From contig JBBHKE010000985.1 of the NCBI GenBank assembly GCA_037447655.1, positions 1 through 64,000 on the forward strand: a DNA stretch of 64,000 nucleotides, in the 5' to 3' direction. The notes under the pieces are model-generated. The model had not been told where the DNA came from. It saw only the letters and a program-made list of their open reading frames with translations, and searched no databases. A program made the position numbers and the translations under genes. This DNA is from Zygnema cylindricum (Eukaryota; Streptophyta; Zygnematophyceae; Zygnematales; Zygnemataceae). Shown piece after piece: positions 34,748 through 46,242 of the stretch; position 1 is the first letter of the stretch; each line of letters begins with the position of its first letter.

Positions 34748-36600
34748 CAAAATAAATGCCTCCTTCGAGGCCGCCGAGATAAAATAATTGGAATTTTCGA
34801 TATTTCCCCCTTTGCGATCAAATGATAACCGATCCAGTTTCTTCCCCTTTGTCTCACGTTGACTCCTTCTTAATGGGATGTCGTTTTCTTTCTTATTTGC
34901 GGATTTGTCGATTTAGGTTTCTTCCTCGTGTGGAGAAGCACTCGGAGATTTAGAACTTATAGATCGGTGAGTGTCCGAAGACATTCGAGATTTTGCACTT
35001 CGGATCCCGTCAAAATTAATTGATTTCGGATAAGTGTCAGAATTAGCTTTCTTAATTAATTCCGGATAAGTGTCGGAATTAGCTTTCCCCCTCTTAATAT
35101 TGACGATTGGATCCGCCTCATTTTCGGAATCCGAATCATCAAGATGAGGAAAAAAGAGAGTCTCATTCACTTCAAGAAAATCATGATTAGAAGAGAATTT
35201 TTCGGAACGAGAAATAGCAACTTTGAGATCCTCATGGAAATTCACATTACGACTCTCTTCAATGACATGACGAATCGGATCATAAATCCGGTATAAGCTC
35301 CCTTTGGAGCTATACCCTACAAAAATTCCCGACCAACTACGAGAAGAAAATTTACCTCGTCGTTTGACCGATTCGATGTACACCGTCGCACGGCACCCCC
35401 AAATCCGTAAATGATGTAACGAGGGTTTGCGACCATACCATAACTCGTGAGGAGTTTTATTGCCCGAAATGGAGGTAAGTCGACGATTACAAATATAATT
35501 AGCCGTTAAGATTGCATCTACCCATAAATACTCCTTCCTTCCCGATCCGTGAATCATCGAGCGCACAATTTCTTGAAGTGTGCGATTTTTGCGCTCAGCG
35601 ATTCCATTCGATTCCGGTGAGTAAGATGCCGTAAATTCTTGTCGGATCCCCCATTTCTTGCAGTAAGAGTCAAACGCCTTAAACTCCCCGCCATTATCCG
35701 ATCGAACCGCTTTTAATTTTCGCTCACATTGTCGCTCAGCCATCACATGCCACTCCTCAAATATAGTGGAAGCGTCGGGTTTATTTTTAAGAAGATATAC
35801 CTATGTAAATCTGAAATAATCGTCAACAATAACCATGATGTATTTGTTCCCCCCCAAACTTTCAGGTTTGACGTCACCGCAGAGATCCACATGTACTTTT
35901 TCAAGTGGGTGTGTCGCTTGAAAATTTGTGTCCTTAGTGGGATGCGATTTTCGGATTTGACGACCTTGAGTGCAACCGGTATAGCCGTTGACTTTTTCAC
36001 CCGACGTCAGATCTAAGCCGCGCGTGCAACCGACTTTGATCATGCGTTTTAAATTCTGTTCTGACGTATGACACATGCGATGGTGCCATAACGTCAAATC
36101 TCCCTTGATTTCGACGATCTGACTTATGATGCCGTAACCATTGCGTTTGAATTTCGGTTGCCTCCACAAAAGACGACTATGAAATGCGTCAAAAACTTTG
36201 CCTTCGCCAATCGTAATTCCATCAGATCTCACGATCTTGATCGTTGAATCACATAAAGCGTACACACTTGCGCCAGTTCGTTGGATTTGCGGTACACTCA
36301 AAAGATTTGCATATCCTCCCGGAATATATAGTACGTTGAAAAGCTGTATTTTGATTATTCGCTCAGATCCATTTGGATCTAGCGTAATTAGATCAAGTCG
36401 CACGATACCAAGTGTACCAACCGAAAGCACTTGGCCACTTGCGACCGTAATCTTCTTTGGAATTGTCAAGTTGCGCATTTCGTCAAATAATGTTGCGTCA
36501 CTACAGACGTGATGCGAAGCGCCTGAGTGAACAATCCATTCTTTGTCGCTTTGCGAATCAAGTGACGTCGAATCGTATGTAACACTCAAAATTGAAAAAA
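34748..36600 (-). pseudogene. copia protease and integrase
   Basis: Protease reads DKEWIVHSGASHHVCSDATL; the usual Asp of D-S-G is His, so it should be catalytically dead. The pre-integrase zinc site has LWHHRMCH but YTGC where CxxC is expected. The integrase core follows with VHVDLCGDV and IVDDYFRFT, then a TAG at 35801-35803 in place of the Trp normally found there, and the same frame resumes with LKAVRSDNGGEF and SPESNGIAERKNRTLQEIVR, including the catalytic Glu region. A TAA ends the segment at 34913. Integrase would insert the DNA copy into the host genome. Confidence 0.88.
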
Positions 36601-36611
36601 TAGTAGTTTCG

Positions 36612-38083
36612 TCATCGTTCCCCTCGTTTCGTTCTCCTTCTCCAACGAAGTGGCCATGGCCGCCGAATCGGCCTCCACGTCCACCTCGTCCCCTCCACCA
36701 AATCGGCCACCGCCACGTCCTCCGAATTTGCCCCGCCTCCACAGCGGACGCCACCGCCATCGAATTTCGCGTAGCACTGCGGGCTAATGTTCCCCCATTT
36801 CTTGCAATAATGACATTGCTTCTCTTTATCCGGACATGAGGAGGACATATGGCCGGCCTTATTACACCGATAGCATGTAACAATGGACTTGTCTTGGAAA
36901 GGAGGTTGACCGGGAAAGTTTCCCCTCCTTTCGGTGCTTCTCCCCCTTCCCCTAGAACTGCCTCCTCTTCCCCTTCCTCCTCTTCCCCCACGGAGGAAAT
37001 TTAGATCCGCGGGTTCTTGAGCGGATACGTTCAGAGATCCACCCGAAGCCGAAGCTTTAGGAGGACCTCCGCGGTTTCTCTCGGTGGTCTTGAGGTAATT
37101 GACAATGAACTCATAAGTTGAATTTGTTTGTGCCCAAAGTATTTCTTTGAGATAAGTAAGATTGTCGGGTAAGGCGTTGATGAGGCCGATCACTTTGTCT
37201 TCCTCGATAATAATCCGACCGTTATTCGAGAATTGCTCCACAATAATATTGTATCGCTTGATCGCATCATCGATCGATTCGTTAGACTTTATCTTAAATT
37301 GGATAAAGTCCGTGTAGGCATATTGCCCCTTCTCAAATTGGCCTTCGAGTGCCTTCCAACACTCATGCGCCGTATCTTGGGTGAGGAAATGATCATGCAC
37401 CGAAGCGGTGCAAGATTGCATGAGGCCGGTGATGGCCGCAAGATTTTTCTTCTTCCAAAGGCGACGAGCCTTCGGATCGTTGATCGACATCTTTTCTTCT
37501 CCATTCACGATCTTCCAAAGGTGACGGAGAATGAGTTGCGCCTTGATATATTTCTTCCATATTTGGTAGTTAGATCCGTTAAAGAGAACGATCTTCCCCG
37601 GCATAGAAGGGATCGGTAACTCGTCATCGGATTCATATTCAAGATCCGAGTCGTTCTCGATCACAAACTTCCCCTTTCGGAGAGCCTCCCTCAAAATATC
37701 GTCATCCTCGACCCCTCCATCCGAAGGCATTTCTAAAGTATTCAAGATCGGATCCTCCTCCTCCACTTTAACTTTCCCTTTCGATTGGCATCTGTGATCC
37801 GTTGATCTACAAGAGTAAGAAAGCGTCAAACAACTTATTGAGACAGTCTTCGGTCAATACCACCCCTTCTTGTTTCTCTTTCTCCTCTTTTGGAAGTGGC
37901 TTTGGAGGGAGAGCCCTTTTCAAAAGTCGTCTCTCCTCCGAAGCCGAAATCTTTCACACTCTGATCTGGAGATGAATCAGCCAGATCCGGTAGATCCGGT
38001 AGATCCGGATTAGGAGCCGCAATAGGAGAAGGTGTGGATGAGGACTTCTTCTTCTTTCCCCCCATGGCGGCAAGACTTGCCAC
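36612..38083 (-). pseudogene. copia gag with zinc knuckles
   Basis: The N-terminus MASLAAMGGKKKK starts just after the primer site and hits a stop at 37835. Gag continues in another frame with KIVLFNGSNYQIWKKYIKAQ, the gag fold, and EILWAQTNSTYEFIVNYLK. An Arg/Gly-rich stretch precedes CYRCNKAGHMSSSC, a good CCHC knuckle, and CHYCKKWGNISPQC, in which Asn replaces the zinc-binding His. Gag packages element RNA. The frame is broken at least twice. Confidence 0.88.
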
Positions 38084-38124
38084 CTTGAGATCTCTTAAAG
38101 GAGCAAACTAGCTCCGATACCACT

Positions 38125-38617
38125 TGATAGGATCGATACACACAAGGATAGAAAGAAGACAAGATGTAATGCGGAAGCAAAAGATAGCAAGAGGAAGACA
38201 CTCCAACAAAAGACAAATATATCTTACCAGAAGTTTTCCACTTACAAAAGATTAGTTTTCCCCCAAACGACTAAGTCCTAAATACTCTCTCTCACGAAAT
38301 TATAAGTACAACAAATCGTATGTAGTACCAAAAGAACACTGACGCACCAATCAAATAGTAGCACCTACGAAACTTCATAAAGTACGCGGTACTACAGGAA
38401 ACAACTATACCGCAAACGTCGTGAGTGTCCGAAGACATTCCAGATTTTGCACTTCGGATCCCGTCAAAATTAATTGATTCCGGATAAGTGTCGGAATTAG
38501 CTTTCTTAATTAATTCCGGATAAGTGTCGGAATTGCCAAACAAAATCACACGCGAACTATAAAATACATATTACGGCGCTCAACAAACTGAGACGCCGTT
38601 TCACAAAGAATCTAACA
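38125..38617 (-). repeat. 5' LTR of the copia element, carrying an internal-sequence insert
   Basis: 493 bp, aligned with 32704-33155 at both ends. Its middle (about 38422-38534) instead matches the element's own interior at about 34967-35080, including the tandem CCGGATAAGTGTCGGAATT. Confidence 0.9.
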
Positions 38618-40200
38618 GGATGCGGTGGGAGAGACGGGTAGAGGGTAGAGTGTGGAGGGAGGGGGAGGAGATAGTGGAATATGGATGAGGGAGAGGGAGA
38701 GGGAGTGGAAGAGGGAGAAGGATAAAAAGCGGTAGAGAAATAGCGAGACGGAGAGGGAGAGGCGGTGGGATAGGGAAACGGGGAATTCGGAGGAGGGTGA
38801 GAGGGTGAGATGCAGAGCGATAAAGAGGAAGCCGGTGAGGTACAGGGTGGGAAGGAGAGAAAGAGTGGACATGATTGAGTGGGTAAGGGAGGGAAACTGA
38901 AAAGGTAAGAGGCGGGGATTCAGCGAATATGTGAGACAGGGAGAGGCTGAGAGTGGAATAGGGGGAGAGGCGGCGAGGAGCTTAGGTAAGGAGAGAGAGG
39001 CGGAAGGCGAGGGTGATGGCAAGGGAGTTGGAGAGGAAGAGAGCGGGTGAGAGTGGGAGACGGGGATGGAAGGCAAGGGGTTGGGAAGAGGGGAAGAGAT
39101 GGTAAGAGTGGGAGGAGATGTGGTGGAGATAGGGGGGAGAGGTAGAGGAAACGAAAGGGGTAGAAGGAGAACTGGATACGGACAGATTGACGAGGTGGGA
39201 GAGGATGAGGAGAGGGGGATGCGGAGGGAGATGAAGGATTCAAGGTTGAGGGATAGAGAATTAGATACAGCAAAATAGTGGTAGGGGGGGAGACGGCGTG
39301 AGGGGAAAAGGTTAAGAGCTGGAGAGGATGGAGGGTAAGATGAGGATAAGGGGATAGGGTAAATTTAGAGAGGCGAGAGAAAAGACAGGTGAGGGATGGA
39401 AAAGAGGGGGGAAATAGAGAGATGGAGGCGTGGAAAGAGGGGGATAGGGGAGAGATTGGGATGCGATAAGGAAAAGACTGGAAAAGAGGATAGAGGGGAG
39501 GAAAGGGAGGAAACGGGACAAGGAGAGGGTGGGGATTGAGAGCGAGTGAGAGAGAGAAAGGTAGTTGGAGAGGTAGTGGAAGAGGGAAAAGGGAGAGAGA
39601 GAGGGAAAGAGGAAATGGGATTGGGAGTGGGGGAGAGGTGGAGAGGCGGAGAGAGTGAGATGGCGAGGGAATGGAAAAGGGAAAAGAGAGCATATGAGTG
39701 GGGATGGAGGGCGAGAGTGCGGTAGGGGAAGAGAGGGAGGTTTAGAGGAAGGGGGAGATGAAGTCGGCGATAAAGGGAAATTAGGAGGTAGGGAGAGGGA
39801 GGGAGACAGTGAAGGGGGAGGGCCGAGGGAGAGGGAGAGGGAGAGGGAGGGAAGAGTGGTAGATGAGAGGGAGTGAGAGGAAGGAAGAGGTTGAAAAGGG
39901 TAACAGGCGAGGGGGCGGGAGAGTGGGAGGGGGGGGATTGGGGGAGGGGGGGATGGAGGGAGGGGGGGAGCGGTAGAATTGGAGGGGGGTAGATAGTTAG
40001 AGGGGAAAGAGGGAGAGGATGAGTGGACGAGGGCGAGAGTGGGAGTGGGGAAGAGGAGAGAGGGAGAGATAGAGAGGGCTAAGCGGAAAGAGGTGGAGGC
40101 CGAGAGGGAGTCTGAGTGAGATGGAAAAAGGGAGAGAGGAAGAGATGGAGAGGAAGAAATGGGTAGAGGGGTAGATGGGTAGAGGGCGTAGGTGGAGCGG
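38618..40200. repeat. 1.6-kb purine-only tract
   Basis: Nearly all G and A on the plus strand, built of GAGAGGGA-like words without a fixed period. It starts exactly at the copia LTR end. Long Ser/Pro/Leu or Arg/Glu frames across it follow from composition. It is the reverse complement in character of the pyrimidine tracts at 46-50 kb and 60-64 kb. Confidence 0.9.
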
Positions 40201-41500
40201 GGGCTAATTAGTAAATAGTTGAGAATATTTGATTATTATTCTTAATACTTACTAAATATTACTTAATAAATAATAATTAATAGTTAATCGTATTTACTTA
40301 ATAATAAATATTGAATATCCAATCTTTAATATATAATACTCTAAAATTTATAGTCATTAAAAACAGTTAATGCATTAAAAAATTATTATTTTGTAACTTA
40401 CAATCACCAATGAAAATTTCATACTTAATACTTAGTATTTAATATTTAGTAGTTAATAATCAATGTTTGATAATTGTTAATTAAGGCTCTAAAAGTCATA
40501 ATTAATAGTTGTCAGTTAATACTTTTAATTAAAATTTAATACTTAAAACTTTTAAATATTTTTTGCTTCAAATTATGTACTTTTTATGTAAATGTTAACA
40601 ATTCATGCCAAACTCTTTATACTTAATACTTCAAAATTGATATTTAGCGCTTAATAATTAATTACTAATAATATTATCTAAATAAATAAATAATAATCAG
40701 TAATTAATAATCAAGAACTAATATTAATAATTAATCATGAATGAATAATAATCTTAAAATACGTAAGACAATAATAACAATAATGATAAAATTAATAAAT
40801 AATAATAATAATACAACAATAACAATAATATCAATTATAATTTTAACAAGAAAATTATGAATAAATGTTACTAAGATACTAATAGTAATAAATAATAAAA
40901 TGTATTCCTACATTAGTTATTATCCATAAAAATACCAATAAAAGCAGTAAATTGTCACAAAAACATAATTGAGTTATAATTGTAAATAATTATGATATTA
41001 ATACAAATACTAATAAAATATACATTAAATATAACAAATAATAATAAATAACAATAACAATTGTAAATAATAAAAATATGAAAAATAATAGTAATATTAC
41101 AATAATCATAAACTAAAAGGTAATGATAACAATTGTAAATAAATGCTAAAAAATAATGTATAGTTTAATTCTAAAATTTCAAGTAATAAGTAATAATAAA
41201 CATCATCTTAATAATGAAAAAACAAATAACGATAAAATTATTATGAAGAAAAAAAAAATAAAATAATAATAATAAAATAAAAAATAATTGTAAAAGTATA
41301 AATAAGTATTTCTGAAAGAAAATAAATAATAATGGTCTACAAATCATCGTGTTAAATTACCAAAAAAATATAATCTCAAATTTTTGGAAAATTCCTTCAT
41401 TTTTTATAAAATTAATCCTAAAAAATTATTATTTTTTTTATTTTTTTTGCGTTTACTTATATATATATATTTGTTTCTAAGTACTTTGTTGTTTTATTTT
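40201..41500. repeat. 1.3-kb AT-rich triplet tract
   Basis: Built of TAA/TTA/AAT words. Together with the purine tract to its left it mirrors the AT-tract to pyrimidine-tract order seen in the LRR introns, in reverse orientation. No LRR core was found beyond its right end. Confidence 0.85.
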
Positions 41501-41682
41501 TTTTCCATGACCAGACCAAGAGGTGGTGCGTTCCCTAGATGGCCTGCTGGTTGATGCGTCCTAGAAGAAAGACTGAGGAGGGCGGAATTCCGATGCTCTC
41601 CGAGGTTGATTCTGTTCCCACTGTGAGGAACTACTCTCCAAGGAACTACTCAAGATTTCCACCACCCTTCCCACTGGTTGAA

Positions 41683-42348
41683 TTACCCGCGCTCCATCTG
41701 TCCGGCCACCCTTTGAACCAACTCCTTTTTCACCTTCAACTCATGGAGATCATACAGGGCAAGGAGTTTCTTACGACCACGACGACGAGGATCCGCCAAC
41801 ACCGCAGGGTCTATCTGAATTTCAGCCCTAGGAATCTTAGATTGAGTATAAAGTCCAACCTTGGGAAGATGGCCAGAGACTAGCTCCCTATGGGCCAACC
41901 TCTTTTGTTGGGAAGTCGGGGACACTTTCCTCTTCTCCTCGGCTTGGGCCCGGGCAGCCTTGGCCAAGGATGGGAACTGTTCACGTGTGAGGACGAGAGG
42001 AGGCGGAGGAACGATTTCCTCGGCTGGTCCCTTGGGTGGAGACTCAAACATGGAAGCCGCTTGGACTGATTCCTCGCGTTTGGGAGAACCCCTCCCAAGT
42101 GTGAATACCTCTTGACTACCTTTCTCCTCGGGCGTGAGACCTGAGGTTCCTGTATACTGAGATTCTCCTCCCCCCGTCGGATGATGGCAGCTAAAAAGAG
42201 GCAGCAAAATATAATGAAAATACTTACTCCCTTCCACAAAGAGAGATCCAAAAGTCAAAGCTCTATCTCCTCTAATCCAAGTAGACAGTTGGCTTTTCAG
42301 TACTGTGGGATCCACTAGAAGTCGGCCAAATGTGTCCTCAAAACCCAC
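41683..42348 (-). CDS. unassigned open frame, probably from a mobile element
   Basis: A 221-codon frame reads MGFEDTFGRLLVDPTVLKSQ early, has an acidic and Pro-rich middle (PPPPLVLTREQFPSLAKAAR) and a basic end (RRRGRKKLLALYDLHELKVK). Codon structure looks more protein-like than the surroundings. The sequence inside at about 42187-42223 has GTAAGT and TTTTTAG ends but would make a 37-nt intron, too short for plants. I do not recognise a family. Gag-like or LINE ORF1-like origin is a guess based on nearby retroelement debris. Confidence 0.3.
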   Translation of the reverse strand: MGFEDTFGRLLVDPTVLKSQLSTWIRGDRALTFGSLFVEGSKYFHYILLPLFSCHHPTGGGESQYTGTSGLTPEEKGSQEVFTLGRGSPKREESVQAASMFESPPKGPAEEIVPPPPLVLTREQFPSLAKAARAQAEEKRKVSPTSQQKRLAHRELVSGHLPKVGLYTQSKIPRAEIQIDPAVLADPRRRGRKKLLALYDLHELKVKKELVQRVAGQMERG

Positions 42349-43578
42349 TTATCTGGTACAAAAGATTCTAGCAATCTCTTCCGGCGGGAACGCTTACGAG
42401 GCCAAAAAGGACTACCAAGAGGACCAAATAAACTTCCACGCAAAAATAACGAAAATAAAAAGAATTGGTTGTTTCAAATTTAACAATATCACCTTGCCCC
42501 ATAAAATGGAATAAAAGATAAAATTAATAATGATATCAAATGCAAGCTCAATACACCCCTAAAGCCAAGCTGACACAAGGAGAAGACGAAATATCTCCTA
42601 GTGGCACCGAAGTCAAGTACGATCCTCTTTCACAACTCGGTTTCCGCAGATCGAAACCGACTGGACTCTTCTCAATTTTAATTGCAAAAAGTCAAGATCG
42701 CCCAAAAGGATTGATAGTGCCCACTACTCGCCCGAACTATGATTTCCAAACAAGTCAAATCAAAACCAATATGGCAATAGAGTCAAACGCTCAAGCATGA
42801 CAAAGATTCTCCAAAAGAAGGTTTGTTTGGAATTATATGAGGGTTTTCATCTAAGACAGTACTAAAAAGCAATCTGTCTCCTTTCACCCCAAGTGCCTTA
42901 TACAACCAAGTTTGTCCACTTTCCGGTCCAAAAATCACAGAAATGCAAGTAACCAATCAGCGAAAAGCAAATGCAATCGAACTCACATAAGACAAACTAA
43001 GCCGTAATATTCTTAAAGCAAAGAGTTATACTTCTACCTACTTGTAGGTTCGCAGCAAAAAGTCAATATTTGTTCAATTCTGATAAGACAAAGTATTGAA
43101 AATGACTCGTAAATACCTGACTTTGACTTGATATAATTAATGGACGAAGAGTCAGTTGGACCGGAACTAAATTCCTAACTAAATTCCTAGTGACATAAGA
43201 CAGCCAAATCTAAATGAATATCCGAAAAATTATGTGGCGTTCCACAATGTACTCCCTACAGTGACCGGTGGCAACTGGTCGCATGTAACATAAATTATGA
43301 TATTTGAAGCGGAATAACTTTGTTGTCCGGTCTCCGTTAGGCGCGAAATAAAGTGCTTTCCGTTCAGTTTAATAAATCCCATAATCTTGTCGGGTTTAGT
43401 GTACTCCATCCTCCTTGCTCTGATGACAATACAGGTACAAAGAGGCCCAAAGATATTGGATAAATAAAGGTGTGCCGAAAAGGCACACAAGCTTGACAAT
43501 ATAGGTAGCCGTCCTACAGGATATGGAGGTCTTAGAAATCAAGAAAATGAAAATTAAAATCCCCATTTTGAAAATTTT
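42349..43578. other. non-coding stretch with retroelement debris
   Basis: No intact frame. Short frames at 42540-42800 and 43230-43608 lack domains. It lies between an unassigned open frame and gag fragments, so it is probably decayed mobile DNA. Confidence 0.35.
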
Positions 43579-43735
43579 ACATGCTTTCAGTGTAAGCAAT
43601 GCGGCCACGGACCTTCCACATGTTCGAACAAAGACAAGTTATGTAACTATTGTGGGGAATTAAACCACTTCTCTACGCATTGTCTCACTATACTCAATGG
43701 TGGTGACGGCGGTCGAGGTGCCCGTCAAGGTTGAC
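43579..43735 (+). pseudogene. retroelement gag fragment with two CCHC zinc knuckles
   Basis: The plus strand reads CFQCKQCGHGPSTC, then CNYCGELNHFSTHC, both CX2CX4HX4C with every zinc ligand present, and then a Gly/Arg-rich stretch (GGDGGRGARQG) before a stop. This is the nucleic-acid-binding end of a copia-type gag. No flanking gag or pol in frame was found. Confidence 0.75.
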
Positions 43736-43934
43736 GTGGCAGCGATCGAAGTGGTGGATGAGGTGCTAGCCAAAAGAGACGCGATGGCGGCCATGGAAAT
43801 TTCTTTCCAAATTATGAAGTAGAAAGAGGATGTTGGATTGGCACGTAAAGCCGGTCCAATACGGGGTAGAATATGGAATGTCCCTACTCGAGCCGCCCGT
43901 AATAAATTGGTATAGACCCGCCAGTCTCTACATC

Positions 43935-44075
43935 GAGATGGTGGCACAGTGATAGTGCGTTTGCAGTTGAAGTGAAAGGTTCAAAGTTCGAACTCTGGCC
44001 GGCTCAATTTTCCCAAGTGTGGGACATGATGAATCGTGGATTTCAAGGAAATCTAACATGGTAGGTGCAGTGGTA
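43935..44075 (+). mobile_element. tRNA-derived SINE-like element
   Basis: TGGCACAGTGAT at 43942 resembles the internal A box and GTTCGAACTCT at 43986 the B box of a tRNA promoter, followed by a non-tRNA body. The tRNA cloverleaf is not complete, so a SINE head is likelier than a tRNA gene. Confidence 0.45.
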
Positions 44076-44569
44076 GCACACTGTCTTACCGGCAACACTA
44101 ACCACTAATAGAGTTGCGGCAACACTAACCACTAATAGAGTTGCGGCTGAGCTTGCTTTGAGGAGCACGAATCCCTATGGTAGGACGTGCTCATATTTCC
44201 CCTATGGTGGGGACTGTGGCCAATCAGAATGGATATGAGGCTGGTTGGTTGAATTGCAAGAGGGAAATCGGTTATTGTGTGGAAGGAAAAGAAATGAGGT
44301 GGATAATATCTTTGCTCGGATTTATGAAAAGTGGGATGCTAAATAAAACGTATGATCAACTAGATGGAATGGTTACTTCAGCTCATTCAATGGGCCTTTC
44401 TAAATATGAGGGTGTTGTCTTAAAGTTTTATAAAAGGAAAAGGAAAAGGAAGAGGAAAAGGAAAAGTGGAAGGGAATGTTTGTTTATTTGTTTGTAAGAA
44501 GTAAAAGGAAATGGACAAGAAAATAAGGGGAGTGTTGATATTTGAGTATTTTATAGGTCTTTATTTAAG

Positions 44570-44830
44570 ATAGCAAAAAAACTGAGGCACTCTGCCTCTG
44601 ACTCCCTTCTCTAAGCCCCCACACTCTTTGTAGGCACTAAAGGCTGGAGAGGGAGCTAGAGCCATGGCTGCCTAAGCTCTCTAAAGAGACAAGAGTAGGT
44701 AATGGTATGTTTACTAAAATGGTATTTGACGGACCCAGGATTTGATTCTGGTACCTACCGTCCGTCACACAACCCGTTGCAGTTAGCTTTATCCGTTGAA
44801 TATAAGACTAGTGACAGGACATGCAAGGTT
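44570..44830 (-). mobile_element. tRNA-derived SINE-like element, minus strand
   Basis: Read on the minus strand, AAAGCTAACTGCAACGGG and GAATCAAATCCTGGG give degraded A- and B-box regions, followed by a body containing GGCAGCCATGGCTCTAGC. That phrase resembles GGACAGCCATGGCTCAGCC in the element at 51190, so the two may be one family. Confidence 0.4.
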
Positions 44831-45299
44831 TGACAATTATATAAACATGTACGCGGAGACGAATTCATTTAACGACGCGAATAGATTCTTAGTACATAGA
44901 TACAATTTTGAGTAGTACGGTTTACGGTACTTCGCAAAACTAATACCATACATTTGTGTTGACAGCGAAACAAATACCACGCACATACTTTCGACGGGTA
45001 GAATTGAATGTTAGATTTAATCGACGGCCGTGTTGCAAGCCGAGATTTGAAATGGCCGCCATAGCGTTTCCTCGCGCCGCCACTCCAGATGTCACGTGGT
45101 AATGCGCTAGAGGATTGCAGAATTTCCGGAACGCAAGATAACAAGTTTGGATATGACAGTTGTCACCTGTATGGTCCTGTCGTACAGTTGCTGTACAGAA
45201 AGTACTCATGCGCCTGTACTTTTCTCTACAGTACAGTCCTTTGATTGGCGCTGTTCTTTAGTAGAAGGGGTTTAGAGAGGGAATAGGACTTAAATTTTT

Positions 45300-46089
45300 T
45301 GGGTAGATAGCCGCCTCTCCCAGAGAGCATCTTCTATAAAAGGCTAACTTTGGCCAGCTATATCTATCAACTCAGTTGATCAAATTGAGTGATTTTTTTT
45401 GCTGCGGACTCAAGGGAGTCTAGGCTACACAGGGATGTGTTGGTCGGAGTGTTTTCCAGCCAAGGTGGCTGCATTTTTAAGGGAAAGTCAAAGTGGGGAA
45501 TGTTATCCAAAATGCATAATCTAACTTTGCATTCTGTAGTGGAATTGAGCACACAAAAAGTCTTATTTCACAGGGGTGAAGTTTTATTGGGGTCGTGATT
45601 GTTAACGGGTGAATCATTTGTGTTTTTATTTACTTGGAGTTGGCACTAACTAGATAACCTTCCTTTGACCTGCAAATTCTAAGGGGAGAATGGACCCTAT
45701 AGAATTACAAGTAATGGGCCCACCATCTAGGGTGCCTATGTTTGATGGAACAGACTTCACTTATTGGGATTTCACGATTGGAGGGATTGCTTTTTGAAAA
45801 GCACTTATGGGGATTAGTTTCGGGGCAAGTGAGGTATCGGCCACCGGGCTTTGTAGGAACTCACTATGGAGAATCATTTGGGGCTTTCAACAAAACCAAC
45901 CAGAGTAAGGATGGAACGGAAGGTGAAGGGAAAATCATTACCATGGAATGGGGAATAGGGGAGAAGGATAAAGGGACACCAATGGTGAGGGGAGCTAGGC
46001 TCTTGGCTACGGTTCCACTTGTGGGGGTTATAACTAAACAAAAAACTGAAGAAAATGATAGAAAATTTGGGTATATAAAATCACTATAG
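45300..46089 (+). pseudogene. copia gag N-terminus with a possible LTR promoter
   Basis: From 45690 the frame reads MDPIELQVMGPPSRVPMFDG then TDFTYWDFTI, stops, and continues one base off with GLLFEKHLWGLVSGQV. This is the start of a copia gag. Upstream, CTATAAAAGG near 45330 looks like a TATA box, as in an LTR, but the LTR borders and the primer site could not be fixed. The rest (to 46089) is degraded. Confidence 0.6.
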
Positions 46090-46242
46090 CAAAACATCTG
46101 ATACTTAGATATGTGTCTAAGTCCATAGCTATCACTCTTTTAAATCTAACGAAGTCTTCGAAAATCTAGGAAACACGAATTCAGATTTATAAGAGTGAGA
46201 CTATACAGAGGTTGCAGTTAGTTAAACAGGAAATCAAGGCCT

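Larger units (their letters stand above)
32704..38617 (-). mobile_element. full-length Ty1/copia retrotransposon, inactivated
   Basis: LTRs lie at 32704-33155 and 38125-38617. On the minus strand the primer site just inside the 5' LTR reads TGGTATCGGAGC, one base from the standard plant initiator-Met tRNA site. A polypurine tract (AAAGAGAGGGGGAT) abuts the 3' LTR. Gene order is gag, protease, integrase, reverse transcriptase, RNase H, as in copia. Several stops and frameshifts, plus altered catalytic residues, inactivate it. The flanks (CTTTG and GGATG) do not match as a target duplication, and the right flank is the start of a purine tract, so the ends were probably rearranged. Confidence 0.92.

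Noticed and set aside
42187-42223. 37-nt intron in the unassigned frame at 41683-42348
   Set aside because: GTAAGT and TTTTTAG ends are present, but the length is below known plant intron minima and the frame is open through it.
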